A DNA stretch of 64,000 nucleotides from Okeania sp. KiyG1 (GTDB taxonomy: Bacteria > Cyanobacteriota > Cyanobacteriia > Cyanobacteriales > Microcoleaceae). Of the stretch, positions 46,665-57,153 are shown in pieces. The notes under the pieces are model-generated. The model ran no database searches. It worked only from the letters and a program-made list of their open reading frames with translations, and was not told the DNA's origin. The stretch spans positions 90,042-154,041 of the forward strand of contig NZ_BLZO01000117.1 in assembly GCF_014132355.1 (NCBI RefSeq). Reading direction: 5' to 3'. Position numbers and translations under genes: made by a program. Every line of letters starts with the position of its first letter. Position 1 is the stretch's first letter.

Positions 46665-48261
46665 TTAGTAACTAATAATCTCTGCCTCAAGTCTTATAGC
46701 CTTAAAACTATTAATAGTTTTCTCCCCGTCTTCAACCCAAAATTGCCTACCAAACTGTACTAAATTTTGTTGTTTTCCATCAGATATTAATGCTCCTATT
46801 GCTACCTTTGCTTTTTCCTGATCGCCAGAAGATTGTTCTTCAACAATTGCTTTAATTTGTTCAAATAAAGAATCATTGTTAGGAATAGTATTTACTGGTA
46901 TTTGCAAGATAATTATTTTTCTTTGTTTAGCATAACCATTTTCAGTTATTAATAATTCAGGGTCTTTTTTCGGATAATTTCTTTGACTTTCTAATTGCTC
47001 TATTGGTTTTTCTACTTCTGCAATAGGTTGGTTAATTTCTATCTCTTCATTTCTCGATTTATTTTGATAATTCTCTAGTTCTGTCACTGGTTTTTCCTGT
47101 TGTTCAACTGCATCTGCCATTACCTTTTCTAATGCTTCAGCACTGTCTACTAATAACTGACTTTCATCATCCTTTTTATCAACTTTTCCAGTTAAGACTA
47201 AAAGAGAATTTTCTGTTAGTAACTCTTTAATTTCTTCATATGCTTTTTTGTTTTCTTCATCTACTTTTTTAATTTCTTCATATACTTTTGGAAAAACTAC
47301 CGCATCTACTTGTCCAGTCATATCCTCTACTTGCAGAAATGCCATTCGGTCTCCTTTTTTAGTAATATGAGGTTTAATTCCAGCCAACATTACTACTAAT
47401 TTTATCTTGGAATTAGATTTCTTTTCCTTCATTTCAGCAATAGAAATAGCATCCGGAATTTTATTTTGTTCCCGTGCATATTTGAGAGGATGGTCAGATA
47501 CATAAAATCCTATAATTTCTTTTTCATACTGCAATTTTTCTTTGGCTGGAAAATCTGAAACAGGTGAAGATTTAGGAGCAGAATCAAAAGCTGGCATTGT
47601 TGCTTCAGGTAGATCAAATAAACTTTTTTGCCCCATATCTCGGTCTTTATTTCTCTTTTGCGCCCATTTCATTACACCTTCTAAATCTTCAATTAATTGG
47701 TGACGGTTTGGTTCAATTTTATCGAAGGCTCCACATTTAATTAAAGATTCTAAAGTACGACTATTCAGAGCATTAAGATTAACACGGTCACATAAATCGG
47801 CTAAAGATTTAAACTCCCCACTTTCTTTTCTTGCTTGTAAAATTGCTTCTATTGCTCCTTCACCTACATTTTTTACTGCGGATAATCCAAATAAAATTTT
47901 ACCTTTTGTTTCCTCTTTTGCTTCTTTTAAATTTGGCAAGGGTGTAAAATCTACTTCTGACTTATTAATATTCGGCGCTTCGACTTCGATATTTAACTTT
48001 TGACAATTAGCAATATATTTCTGTACTTTATCTTGGTCGCCACTATTAGCAGTAATTAGAGCTGCCATATATTCAACTGGATAATTAGCTTTTAAATAAG
48101 CAGTTTGATAAGCTACATAAGCATAAGCTGTGGAATGAGATTTATTAAAACAGTTAGAGGCAACTAACCCATTTGCTAAGACAAAGTTATGGTCTTTTTT
48201 TTACACCAATATCGTAAACATTTTCTGTTTTTGCTAGCTTGCGAGAAACAATTTTTACCAC
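46665..48261 (-). CDS. dnaE: DNA polymerase III alpha subunit, C-terminal half, with C-terminal split-intein fragment; frameshifted at an A8 run
   Basis: Second half of the cyanobacterial split DnaE. It starts at GTG 48261, supported by AGGAG eight bases upstream and by the expected Int-C start MVKIVSRKLAK. The 36-residue Int-C ends LVASN; the extein follows from Cys as CFNKSHSTAYAYVAYQ, the normal DnaE junction. The extein (495 residues) includes LFGLSAVKNVGEGA, helix-hairpin-helix sequence (RTLESLIKCGAFD), and the OB fold (VVMLAGIKPHITKKGDRMAF). The Int-C and the rest are in different frames: an A8 run on the minus strand (48202-48195) has one base too many between GVKK and DHNF, with seven needed. 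Either polymerase or ribosome slippage restores the frame or the assembly is wrong. The next ATG in the downstream frame (48068) would remove the splice junction. Confidence 0.9.
48153..48261 (-). other. Split DnaE intein, C-terminal fragment (Int-C, 36 aa plus one extra base)
   Basis: MVKIVSRKLAKTENVYDIG, then (after the frame correction) DHNFVLANGLVASN with Asn last and Cys+1 in the extein. Length and motifs match other cyanobacterial DnaE Int-C fragments. Confidence 0.92.
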
Positions 48262-48943
48262 TACTATTGCTCCTTTTTCAAAGTCAAGAATTAAAACTAA
48301 ATAGAACTCATTTGGTATCTTTGACATTAACATTCGCGATGTAGTTGCCACTAGGCTCCGCCAAAGCGTTTGACACAATACTATTTTTTATGTTGAATAA
48401 AAAATCATGCGGATAGGCGAACAACCCCCAATAACAGTTATGATATCAGAAAAATTGCGAGGATGCAACGGAAAATCCTTTGACGCGCCGTTTTTTTTTG
48501 GATCTCCACAGAATGAAAATGTTGGTAGTTTTCCTCTGAGGAGTTATGTATGGAAAGATGTAATTGAGGAAAAATAAGCATTTATGAGAGCTTCACAAGA
48601 TGAAAATATTTCTGGTATTGCTCCTGGGAAAAATTCCTTAATATTGAAAAGTCTTTTAACTAATAACTCAAGAGGCGATCGCTCTCTAACTCTAAATCTC
48701 ACCCCTTTTACATTTATTTTCCTTTCTACAACCTTAGCGATCGCCCTGGAAACTATAACTATCTTTAGTTGAATAAAAAGTCATGCGTATAGCCGAACAA
48801 CCCCCAATAACATTTATGATATCAGAAAAATTGTGAGGATGCAACGGAAAATCCTTTGACCCGCCGTTTTTTTGGAGCTTCACAGAATGAAAAAAAAATC
48901 TGATATAGCTCCCAGAAAAAAATCCTGAATCTTTTGATTATGT
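48262..48943. other. Spacer between the two dnaE halves
   Basis: No conventional gene. About 48385-48930 is two copies of the small-ORF repeat family; 48947 onwards is the purine repeat that ends dnaE-N. Confidence 0.7.
48385..48930 (+). repeat. Two units of the small-ORF repeat family between the dnaE halves
   Basis: GTTGAATAAAAAATCATGCG at about 48393 and GTTGAATAAAAAGTCATGCG at about 48768. Both have GAACAACCCCCAATAACA, the GATATCAGAAAAATTG palindrome and AAAATCCTTTGAC. The small ORFs are broken, but ASQDENISGIAPGKN is still readable at 48586-48632. Confidence 0.85.
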
Positions 48944-49276
48944 TTATTTCTTCCTTCTTCCTTCTTCCTTCTTCCCTCTTTCTTCTTCCCTCTTCAAATC
49001 CAAATTACGCTCAAAAATTTCATCAATAGGCAACATTTGACCATCTTCAGTCATAAACTTATGTTCTGGCGTTGCCCGAATAACTGTTCCATCTTCTAGA
49101 CTATATTCATAAACTTCCTGCACACCCCGATTATGCCATTGAGCGACTGGCTGTGTATAAATATATCCATTCTCATCTACCGTATAAACAGTACATTCAA
49201 TCTGGTCTTCTACAATTTTACCAATAGGAATAGCACCATATTCCACAGTCATAATTTCTGTCTCATAAGCCAAACA
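48944..49276 (-). other. Split DnaE intein, N-terminal fragment (Int-N, 110 aa)
   Basis: Cys1 in [20 protein letters not shown], block [14 protein letters not shown]. Typical DnaE Int-N fragments are about 100 residues and end soon after '[13 protein letters not shown]', as here; the following Arg/Glu/Lys tail is repeat-derived. Confidence 0.95.
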
Positions 49277-52200
49277 ATATTCAGCGAACTTAATCATCTG
49301 TTCAAACAAATCTTGTGCCACCCCGGAACTAACACCTCTTTGAGTCGCACCATCAATAAATATTTCTCGGTGCTTTTCCATTTCCGAGACCTTCTTTTTA
49401 CCCATGCAGTTGTGAACTATAAAATCATTGGCAATGAAGTTATGAGTTTCGGGAATTGTCAAATCAAAAACTTCTTCTTTGCCAATATATTCTATAGAAG
49501 TAATCTCATCCCAAAACACTTCAGAATTAGCTATTGCTTTTAATTCTTCATCTGCAAAAGCTGTCGCAAAATTATGAACTTTATGACGGGATAAACTCCT
49601 AGTTGGGGTGTTTTGAAAATTCAAATCTGACGACATTGTGCCACGACATACACCGACAGCTTTGTCTATTTCTGTCCAAGTCATTCCACTAGCTTTTTTA
49701 GCTTGTGCAATTAGGGTAAGAATTTCTGGAGGTAGGCAATGTTTGGATTGATTTTTTTGTTTATCTTTGATGACTAAATAACAACTTTGACAAAGCTCCT
49801 GTTTATAACTACTCAAATATGGCTGTATCAATTCACAAAACTTGAGCATATCCTCACGTCCTGTAATTTGAACTCGATAAGAAAGATAAGGCTTACCTTG
49901 ATATTTTATCTTTTTAATATTGAACAGAGAAACTATACCTAAACGCAGAAGTAAATGTTGGATTTGTCTGACTAAAACTTCTGAGGTAGAGTTGTAATCT
50001 GTATGACCAATTTTTTTGTCAAAACTACCATCGGTTGACCATAAAATTCCTAAGAAAAGTTGTAACTGACTCTTAGACAAAGAAAATATCCAATTAGGAA
50101 TTTCTTTATCCGGTGAATTAGCACGTTTGAGATGATTATCTACCCAATTATTAAAAACTGACAGAAAACCTATACGGACATAAATAACTGATTTTTTTCC
50201 TGGATGTAGTTGTTTATCGACAGGTGCTGAAGAGCCAAATAATTCTTCTGCGCAGCGATTAAAATCAGTAATTAATTCTGGATCACTATTACAGAAATAA
50301 CTTCTGACTTCTGACTTCTGACTTCTAACTTCTAGATGTCCGTCACCTATTAAATAAGCAGTAAGTTTAATTTGAGCATCAGATATTTGACTACTATGAT
50401 TAATCGGAATTTTTTTTGGTAAACCTAAGCGATCGCCTAGGTCAAAATCTTTTAAAGGTTTCCATCCTAAAACTGTATAAAAAAGGTGGTCGTTTGTAGC
50501 TCTAATTTTCCTATTTGTACGAGTGGTAATTTCCCAAACATCTCGGACACCATTAGCATGAATTTCTGTTATTGGTTTTTGAACAATTTGTTGACTTTTG
50601 ATGTCTAAAGAAAAGACTTTTCGACTCAACCAATACTCAGGTTTGACAGCTATTTCTTTGAGACTAATTAAGTTGCCTGTTGCTGCATCTATTACTTTTG
50701 TGGAACCACTTAGACAACGACGTAATAAATCTGCTTCTCCTAAAGAATATCCTGCTAAATCTTGAGCCATTTTCATAATTTGCTCTTGGTAACAATTATG
50801 AACAACTACTCCTTCTGCTAGAAAGTATGGTGAGTTTTGGTCTTCCATTTCTAAATCAAAACATTCCGCTTTTCCTGCTTCTTCCACAGAGACAACATAA
50901 ACAAGTCTGGCATCCTGAAAATGAGTTTTTTCGTAGATTTCTTGGTTAGACTCTTCCCGATTTTTATGACTCGAAGTATCTGTCTTATAAATGGAATCTT
51001 CTGAAGGAGTTGCCCAAGAAAAATCTGATAAATTTGTCTGTCTGAATAAGGTTTGTTTTGAGAAGGAAAACTCCAGATTTTTCTGAATCGAAGTATCTGT
51101 CTTATAAATGGAATCTTCTGAAGGAGTTGCTAAAGAGAAAGAGGAAATCTCTAGATGGCTTTCTCGGAAATTTTCCCAATTTTTCAGCTTCCCTGTATCT
51201 GAAAAATTTGTCGGTTTAAATAAGGTACCTTTTTCCTGGGAAAACTCTAGATTTTTCCGACTTGAAGTATCTGTCTGAGAAATAGAATTTTCTGAAGGAG
51301 TTGCTAAAGAGAAAGAGGAAATCTCTAGATGGTTTTCTCGGAAATTTTCCCAATTTTTCAGCTTCCCTGTATCTGAAAAATTTGTCGGTTTAAATAAGGT
51401 ACCTTTTTCCTGGGAAAACTCTAGATTTTTCCGACTTGAAGTATCTGTCTGAGAAATAGAATTTTCTGAAGGAGTTGCTAAAGAGAAAGAGGAAATCTCT
51501 AGATGGTTTTCTCGGAAATTTTCCCAATTTTTCAGCTTCCCTGTATCTGAAAAATTTGTCGGTTTAAATAAGGTACCTTTTTCCTGGGAAAACTCTAGAT
51601 TTTTCTGACTTGAAGTATCTGTCTGAGAAATAGAATTTTCTGAAGGAGTTGCTAAAGATAAAAAGGAAATCTGTGGAGTTGCCAAAGAAAAATTTCTTAG
51701 ATTTTTCTGTGTGAATAAGGTTGATTTTGACAAGGAAAACTCCAGATTTTTCCAAATCGAAGTATCTGTTTGACAAATGGAATTTTCTGAAGGAGTTGCC
51801 AAAGAAAAAGAGGAAATCTGTAGATAATTTTCTCGGAAATTTTCCCCATTTTCCTGCTGAGGTTTATCTGAGAAATTAGTCGGTCTAAATAAGGTAGCTT
51901 TTTCTGGGGAAGACTCCAGATTTTTCCGACTCGAAGTATCTGTCTGAGAAATAGAATTTTCTGAAGGAGTTGCTAAAGAACAAGAGAAAATCTGTAGATG
52001 GTTTTCTCTAGATTTTTCCCAACTTTCTAGTTTCTGTCTATCTGAGAAATAAGCTTCATTTTTACCTAGTTTTTTCTGATTACTAGAAACTTGCCATTTT
52101 TCATAGACCGCAGAACCATAAATATTACCCTTCTTAACTTCCCCCACCCCAGGTTTCAACTCCCAGGCAAACTTATCTCCTTCCGGAGTTAAAAAGCGAT

Positions 52201-54559
52201 GGTTTTTTCCCGCATAAATTACCGTTCCGCTAGACAAAGTAATCTTTAATATTTCCCTAACACCACTCCGCCACTGTTTAGCAACTTTTGCCTGCCAAAC
52301 TTTCCTACCATCCGAAGTTAAAATTATCTCCCCACTCTTAATATTTTCGATCGCCACTCTCGAACCATCTGGTTTATCAATTAAAGTTCCCTTTGGCAAA
52401 CAAAGAACCCCATAAGTTTCTTGCAAAATCGGTTCTAACTTTGGATGTTGATATTTAATTTCTTCCCGCCCATGTTTTCGGTCAATAAACTTCGGAATTA
52501 AACCAGCATCCAAAGGTCCGGGGCGATACAAAGCCAAAATAGAAGAAATATCTTCAATAGAAGTAGGCTTCAATTTTTTCACAACATCAACCATCCCAGA
52601 AGATTCCAATTGAAATACCCCTTCCAAATCTCCAGACTTAATAAGTTCATAGGTTTTTTTCACATCCTCTGGCATTTTCTTAATATTGCCTCTTGCCAAA
52701 ATTTCCATTGCCTTTCTTTCATTAGCTGGCAACTCATCTGGAACCAAAGGAAGATGATGATTTTGCTCAATCAAATCGGCAGTATTCTGAATAATCGTTA
52801 AATTTTTCAATCCCAAAAAATCCATCTTCAACAAGCCAAGGGATTCTATATCTTCCATGTGATACTGAGTAATCACCGAGCCATCATTATTTCTTTGCAA
52901 AGGCACAATTTCATCCAGAGGTTCTTTAGAAATTACTACCCCTGCCGCGTGTACTCCAAAAGTTTTATTAGTACCCTCAATTCTAATTGCCATCTCGATC
53001 CATTGTCGGACAGAAATTGTATTAACTTCTCCCCCTTCATTATCTTCTATTTGTATTTCTTTATTCTCAAAAGCTTCCTTAAATTCTGGGGAAGGAGTTT
53101 CATCACAAATCATCACCTTTAACTTTGCAGGTTTACCCCGTGCAACAGGAATTAACTTTGCCATTTTATTCGCTTCCCCAAACGAAACTCCCAACACTCT
53201 TCCCACATCTTTTAATACTGCCTTAGATGTCATCCGGTTAAAAGTAATAATTTGAGCAACTCTCTCTTCTCCATACCGTTCAGTCACATAATCAATCATT
53301 GCATCTCGGTTTTCAATACAAAAATCTGTATCAATATCTGGCATTGATTTCCGTTCAGGATTCAAAAATCTTTCAAATAATAAGCCATGATGTACCGGAT
53401 CTATATTAGTAATCCGCAGAGAATAAGCAACTAATGAACCAGCCGCACTTCCCCTACCCGGTCCGACAGGAATATTGGCATCTCTTGCGTGTTTAATGTA
53501 ATCCCAAACCACTAAAAAATATGTAGAAAATCCTTTTTCCTGGAGAACTTTCAATTCAGTTTCCATTCGTTCCTTATAAGCTACAGGAAGTTCATTTTTT
53601 TGTTTCAGTTTCAGTCGTTTTAATAACCCATCCCAAGAAAGCTCTTCTAGATAAGTATCAGCATTATGTTCTGGTGGAATCGGATAGTCAGGAATTCGTG
53701 GTTCTCCTAATATTCCTTCGTAGGCTTTAACTTTATTTGCTACTTCTAATGTATTAGCGATCGCCTCCTCTATAACTTTATCTTCTAGATGGTCTCGAAA
53801 TAATAATTTCATCTCTTCAGCAGACTTTAAATATTCGGTGCCACTATACCGCATCCTTTTTGTTTCAGCTATTAATTTTTGAGTGTTAATACACAACAAA
53901 GCGTCGTGAGCTTCTACATCTCTACAGGAAATAAAATGAGAGTCGTTTGTCGCTACTATTTTTATGTTTAATTTATCGGCAATTTTAGCTATTCCAGTAT
54001 TAACTACTCTATCTTCTTGGAAACCGTGGTCTTGAATTTCTAGATAATAATCTTCCCCAAATAAGTCTTTGTACCACTTAGCTATTTTCTTGGCTTCCTC
54101 ATATTTTCCCTGCATAATATTTTGCGGTACTTCTCCTGCCAAACACCCGCTAGTTACTATCAAACCTTCGTGATATTTTTCTAGTAATTCTTTATTAATA
54201 CAAGGTCGAGCAAATATACCTTTTCCTTGAAAACCATGTAGGTGAGAAAGGGTTGTTAGTTTGACTAAATTTTTATAGCCTTGAGTATTTTTTGCTAATA
54301 CTACTTGGTGAAACTTTTTGCCTTTTTGTTGTTTCTCAATTTCTCCTTTTATCACATACATTTCATTGCCAATTATGGGTTTAATTCCTTTATTTCTACA
54401 AAGTTTAATTAATTGAATCGCCCCATACATTACTCCGTGGTCTGTTAGAGCAATGGCTGGCATTCCTAGTTCTACCGCCCTATCTATTAATTGTGGTAAT
54501 TGGGATGCTCCGTCTAATAGGCTGTAGTCGCTATGAATATGTAGGCCAACAAATGACAT
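48944..54559 (-). CDS. dnaE: DNA polymerase III alpha subunit, N-terminal half, with two complete inteins and an N-terminal split-intein fragment
   Basis: 1871-residue precursor; removal of inteins leaves an extein of about 789 residues, the expected size of the cyanobacterial DnaE N-half. Extein features: PHP domain from [13 protein letters not shown], the polymerase catalytic Asp pair in [12 protein letters not shown] (about residues 408-412), and [19 protein letters not shown]. Intein 1 is at residues 720-1255, between ETYGVL and CYQEQIM. Intein 2 is at LLRR / CMGKKK. After KFAEY the N-half of the split intein begins ([14 protein letters not shown]). The final 15 residues ([14 protein letters not shown]) come from a purine tandem repeat. 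The product must trans-splice with the C-half, whose gene lies only 682 bases downstream on the same strand. No DnaE function is possible without three splicing events. Confidence 0.95.
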   Translation of the reverse strand: MSFVGLHIHSDYSLLDGASQLPQLIDRAVELGMPAIALTDHGVMYGAIQLIKLCRNKGIKPIIGNEMYVIKGEIEKQQKGKKFHQVVLAKNTQGYKNLVKLTTLSHLHGFQGKGIFARPCINKELLEKYHEGLIVTSGCLAGEVPQNIMQGKYEEAKKIAKWYKDLFGEDYYLEIQDHGFQEDRVVNTGIAKIADKLNIKIVATNDSHFISCRDVEAHDALLCINTQKLIAETKRMRYSGTEYLKSAEEMKLLFRDHLEDKVIEEAIANTLEVANKVKAYEGILGEPRIPDYPIPPEHNADTYLEELSWDGLLKRLKLKQKNELPVAYKERMETELKVLQEKGFSTYFLVVWDYIKHARDANIPVGPGRGSAAGSLVAYSLRITNIDPVHHGLLFERFLNPERKSMPDIDTDFCIENRDAMIDYVTERYGEERVAQIITFNRMTSKAVLKDVGRVLGVSFGEANKMAKLIPVARGKPAKLKVMICDETPSPEFKEAFENKEIQIEDNEGGEVNTISVRQWIEMAIRIEGTNKTFGVHAAGVVISKEPLDEIVPLQRNNDGSVITQYHMEDIESLGLLKMDFLGLKNLTIIQNTADLIEQNHHLPLVPDELPANERKAMEILARGNIKKMPEDVKKTYELIKSGDLEGVFQLESSGMVDVVKKLKPTSIEDISSILALYRPGPLDAGLIPKFIDRKHGREEIKYQHPKLEPILQETYGVLCLPKGTLIDKPDGSRVAIENIKSGEIILTSDGRKVWQAKVAKQWRSGVREILKITLSSGTVIYAGKNHRFLTPEGDKFAWELKPGVGEVKKGNIYGSAVYEKWQVSSNQKKLGKNEAYFSDRQKLESWEKSRENHLQIFSCSLATPSENSISQTDTSSRKNLESSPEKATLFRPTNFSDKPQQENGENFRENYLQISSFSLATPSENSICQTDTSIWKNLEFSLSKSTLFTQKNLRNFSLATPQISFLSLATPSENSISQTDTSSQKNLEFSQEKGTLFKPTNFSDTGKLKNWENFRENHLEISSFSLATPSENSISQTDTSSRKNLEFSQEKGTLFKPTNFSDTGKLKNWENFRENHLEISSFSLATPSENSISQTDTSSRKNLEFSQEKGTLFKPTNFSDTGKLKNWENFRESHLEISSFSLATPSEDSIYKTDTSIQKNLEFSFSKQTLFRQTNLSDFSWATPSEDSIYKTDTSSHKNREESNQEIYEKTHFQDARLVYVVSVEEAGKAECFDLEMEDQNSPYFLAEGVVVHNCYQEQIMKMAQDLAGYSLGEADLLRRCLSGSTKVIDAATGNLISLKEIAVKPEYWLSRKVFSLDIKSQQIVQKPITEIHANGVRDVWEITTRTNRKIRATNDHLFYTVLGWKPLKDFDLGDRLGLPKKIPINHSSQISDAQIKLTAYLIGDGHLEVRSQKSEVRSYFCNSDPELITDFNRCAEELFGSSAPVDKQLHPGKKSVIYVRIGFLSVFNNWVDNHLKRANSPDKEIPNWIFSLSKSQLQLFLGILWSTDGSFDKKIGHTDYNSTSEVLVRQIQHLLLRLGIVSLFNIKKIKYQGKPYLSYRVQITGREDMLKFCELIQPYLSSYKQELCQSCYLVIKDKQKNQSKHCLPPEILTLIAQAKKASGMTWTEIDKAVGVCRGTMSSDLNFQNTPTRSLSRHKVHNFATAFADEELKAIANSEVFWDEITSIEYIGKEEVFDLTIPETHNFIANDFIVHNCMGKKKVSEMEKHREIFIDGATQRGVSSGVAQDLFEQMIKFAEYCLAYETEIMTVEYGAIPIGKIVEDQIECTVYTVDENGYIYTQPVAQWHNRGVQEVYEYSLEDGTVIRATPEHKFMTEDGQMLPIDEIFERNLDLKREEERGKKEEGRRKK
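48947..48996. repeat. Purine repeat forming the C-terminal tail of Int-N
   Basis: CTTCCTT/CTTCCCT units on the plus strand; on the minus strand they encode the KKEEGRRKK tail and lead to the stop. Confidence 0.85.
49409..50716 (-). mobile_element. DnaE intein 2, full-length with LAGLIDADG endonuclease (436 aa)
   Basis: Cys1 in [15 protein letters not shown], block [10 protein letters not shown], both endonuclease motifs present ([12 protein letters not shown] and [13 protein letters not shown]), C-terminal blocks [16 protein letters not shown] and IVHN before Cys+1. Inserted at LLRR / CMGKKK. Looks able to splice and possibly to home. The segment encoding [11 protein letters not shown] contains an imperfect short tandem repeat. 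It is clearly related to DnaB intein 1. Confidence 0.95.
50795..52402 (-). mobile_element. DnaE intein 1 with tandem repeats (536 aa)
   Basis: Cys1 in [20 protein letters not shown], block [13 protein letters not shown], and end [13 protein letters not shown] before Cys+1 of CYQEQIM. There is no LAGLIDADG motif; the position normally held by the endonuclease is filled by Ser/Asn/Glu-rich repeats. Splicing residues look intact. Confidence 0.93.
51000..52060 (-). repeat. 58-codon (174 bp) tandem repeat within DnaE intein 1
   Basis: The motif [16 protein letters not shown] recurs about eight times. Three adjacent copies between about 51120 and 51640 are nearly identical, with exact spacing of 174 bases (GCTTCCCTGTATCTG at 51187, 51361 and 51535). 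Outer copies are diverged or shortened. Frame is preserved throughout. Confidence 0.93.
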
Positions 54560-55660
54560 TTTTTTTAGATTTTAGAATAAATATTATATGTAGCTTTATT
54601 TTATAAGGAAGAAGCAGGAAGGAAGAAGGAAGAAGGTTTATATTTAATTTTTGGTGCTGTTTATTTGAGTGAAAATCTTTACCTATAAGCTTTTTAGGGT
54701 TTAATCAATGGTTAATATAAATTAAGTTTATAAATTATTGCTAAATATATTTGAAATTTAAACTTAATTTTCCAAAAAAGTTCAAATGAGCTATTTAGGA
54801 GGAAAAATGGGGAAATTTAGGTGCGATCACGCTCTAATTGGCCATTTATCAAAAGTATTGATATGTAAGAGATATAGGGTGGTTGCTGGGAAATAAATTT
54901 TCGTGTATTTTGGAGTTAAGTCATTCGCTCTGCGTAGGTGCTTATTAAGATGAGTAAAGAATTTTTGAGTGGGAGTGCGATCGTGTCAAGGAAGAAGTAA
55001 ATTGTTTAATTATTAATTATTCGGTAAGAGGAAAGAAGGAAGAAGGAAGAAGGAAGAAGATTGATTTTGGCTGCTGTTAGTTTGACTGAAAGTCTTTACC
55101 TGTAATGTTTTTAGGGTTTAATGAATGGTTATTATAAATTAAGCTGATAAATTATTGCTAAATATATTTGGAATTTAAACTTAATTTTCCAAAAAAAGTT
55201 CAAATGAGCTATTTAGGGGGAAAAATGAGGGTAATTTGGGTGCGATCGCGCTTTCGTAGGCCATTTATCAAAAGTATTGATATGTAAGAGATATAGGGTG
55301 GTTGCTTGTCAAGAATTTTTCGTGTATTTTGGAGGTAAGTCATTCGCTCTGCGTAGGTGCTTATTAAGATGAGTAAAGAATTTTTGGGTGGGAGTGCGAT
55401 AGCGCAGCTAAACGTAGTTATCGCGCTAGTGTAACGTAGTTTTATCGCGTAGTGAAACGGAGTTCTATAATTTTTAAATATCTTTTGCTGCAATGGAAAA
55501 TTTCTAGAAAAAGAACTATCTGAATTGTTAATCAGACTATAGACATTGAGAATCTAGGCATCAAGAAGACTTTCAGAATATTTATCACAACTGCTATAAA
55601 ATTAATAGTTAAGCAGCTTTCAAGCAAGTAAAAATATGACTGATATACCTTATTTATTGT
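54560..55660. other. Spacer of 1.1 kb holding a direct repeat
   Basis: No gene. Two large direct copies with 421-base spacing (listed) and GAAGGAAGAAGG repeats at about 54605 and 55030. Confidence 0.65.
54645..55405. repeat. Tandem direct repeat, unit about 421 bp, two copies
   Basis: AAGTATTGATATGTAAGAGA occurs at about 54852 and 55273. Flanking blocks such as AAATGAGCTATTTAGG, CATTCGCTCTGCGTAGGTGC and TTAAGATGAGTAAAGAATTT are also in both. The copies differ by scattered substitutions. Between them sits a purine repeat and TTAATTATTAATTATTCGG. Confidence 0.9.
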
Positions 55661-55663
55661 GTG

Positions 55664-56266
55664 ATGAGTAAATTAGTTTCATCTGTTTCGTCTATAAATA
55701 TATGGGCAATTGGAGTCATAATTATGTGTATAGGAATATTGATAACTATTGTTCCTATAATCGGAGCTTTTTTAAAGAAAATTGATTTAGATAGTGCTGG
55801 GACCTGGTTTGATAATGCCAATAATCTTGGAGAAGAGCAAGAGAGGTTGAAAGAACACTTTAGTAGAATTAAAGGAACTTTAGTTTACTGGAAGAATCAG
55901 GCAGCAGCTTACCAAAGGCTTGACTCAGCACGAGTAATTTGGAGTTTGATTTCAGCCGTTAGTTTGCCTGTTCTTATCCAATTTTATGATGCAGCAGATA
56001 AATGGGCTGTCATCTTTATGACTTTACTGACAACATGGACAGGGTTGATTGTAACTTTAGCTTACACTTTTAAAGCAGAGCAAAAATATCAAGGATTTCG
56101 TCAACAGGAATCTGATTACTATGACATTAGTCGTACTTTGCTTGACTTTCCAAATTCAGATCCTCAACTCCTAAAACAACAAGTTGATGAATACATACAA
56201 AAGGTAGCAGATATTCGGAAGTTTGCTCGTAGAATTGAAACCGGGAGTCCTCAATCTGCTCTTTAG
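55664..56266 (+). CDS. Membrane protein resembling SLATT-type predicted effectors
   Basis: 200 residues. One N-terminal membrane helix (WAIGVIIMCIGILITIVPII), a soluble helical segment (EEQERLKEHFSRIKGTLVYW), then two closely spaced helices (IWSLISAVSLPVLIQF and WAVIFMTLLTTWTGLIVTLA) followed by KAEQKYQGFRQQESDYYDIS and a helical tail. Two helices flanked by basic/aromatic amphipathic segments resemble the SLATT/DUF4231 fold predicted as a membrane effector in nucleotide-signal defence systems. Here there is no sensor or synthase next door, so the assignment is tentative. ATG 55664 is chosen over the GTG just before it. The next gene starts 98 bases after its stop. Confidence 0.55.
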   Translation: MSKLVSSVSSINIWAIGVIIMCIGILITIVPIIGAFLKKIDLDSAGTWFDNANNLGEEQERLKEHFSRIKGTLVYWKNQAAAYQRLDSARVIWSLISAVSLPVLIQFYDAADKWAVIFMTLLTTWTGLIVTLAYTFKAEQKYQGFRQQESDYYDISRTLLDFPNSDPQLLKQQVDEYIQKVADIRKFARRIETGSPQSAL

Positions 56267-56364
56267 GAAATACCAGTGGTGTTGATTATCTTTAGCTGAA
56301 ATAGCAACATTTCCATGACCGAGCTACAATTGATTTAAAGTTATTTCTGCTTCTTTAATGAACT

Positions 56365-56889
56365 ATGAAAAAGATTATCCATCAAAACATAAACTTAAAG
56401 AAAGTTTTAAGCAAGGCTCAAGTTAGAATAAAATTACCAATACCATTTATAAGTTATGAAATTCCTCTAAATGAGGTGATCGATCCCCAAACTATAGATA
56501 CCCGAATTACTAGATTAAGCGATATTAAAAAAGAGCTAGAGTCTGCAATATTTGCTGTAGAACAATTACAAAGTGAGGCTCAAGAAAACAAAGAAGAAGT
56601 TAGTAGATTACAAGAACGTATTCGTGAGTTAGAAGAGGATAAAAGTACTGCAGAAACTGTCCTAAAAGTTCCTCAAGAATCGTTTGCTCGTCTGATCGAA
56701 AATGCTAGTTCTAAGGGAAGAGTGCGAGGATGGATTGAAGGCTTAATTCTTGGCTTACTATCTGGAGTTATTTCTAGCCTTACAGTTTGGGTTTTCACTG
56801 AAAATATTATTGCACTACCTCAAAAACTTTCCATTCAGGAACAACCAAACCCTATTCCTTTAAAACCAATAGTAAATTATGAGGATTAA
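56365..56889 (+). CDS. Coiled-coil, single-helix membrane protein, unrecognised
   Basis: 174 residues. A beta-rich N-terminus (VRIKLPIPFISYEIPLNEVI), a long coiled coil of about 60 residues (IKKELESAIFAVEQLQSEAQ, SRLQERIRELEEDKS), a short amphipathic link, and one membrane helix (WIEGLILGLLSGVISSLTVW) with a Pro-rich tail. No family recognised. It lies 98 bases after the SLATT-like gene on the same strand without a clear terminator between, so the two may form a unit. Confidence 0.5.
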   Translation: MKKIIHQNINLKKVLSKAQVRIKLPIPFISYEIPLNEVIDPQTIDTRITRLSDIKKELESAIFAVEQLQSEAQENKEEVSRLQERIRELEEDKSTAETVLKVPQESFARLIENASSKGRVRGWIEGLILGLLSGVISSLTVWVFTENIIALPQKLSIQEQPNPIPLKPIVNYED

Positions 56890-56976
56890 TCCTTCAAAAT
56901 GCTGTTTCAGGGTCATAATCTACCAATTGCAGTCGATTTAAACTCTTCAAAATTATCAACCGTTTCAAAAGTTTCT

Positions 56977-57153
56977 TTACAATAACTTTCCCAAGATAGA
57001 ACCATAAAATAATTCTGCTTTGACTACAGAACAAACCGCATTTTTTTCAGCCTCTAAGTTATCAATACGGCTCTTAATATTTAGTACTTTTCCCTTCAGA
57101 TACATGACACAAACATTTGTATCTAGTAAATAAATTAAAGAACTATTACTCAT
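56977..57153 (-). pseudogene. VapC-like PIN-domain toxin, truncated
   Basis: Starts at ATG 57153, overlapping the antitoxin stop (ATGAGTAA). The first PIN acidic motif is present (YLLDTNVCVMYLKG) and so is the second (VVKAELFYGS), but the frame stops after SILGKLL. The remaining half of a PIN domain is missing; only VDYDPE-like remnants follow in another frame near 56935. Not expected to be active. Confidence 0.7.

Noticed and set aside
48584-48772. 62-codon reading MRASQDENISG
   Set aside because: Starts in the middle of a decayed small-ORF unit and then runs through spacer sequence; annotated as part of the repeat.
55209-55493. 94-codon minus-strand reading
   Set aside because: Overlaps the second 421-bp repeat copy; the first copy does not keep the frame open.
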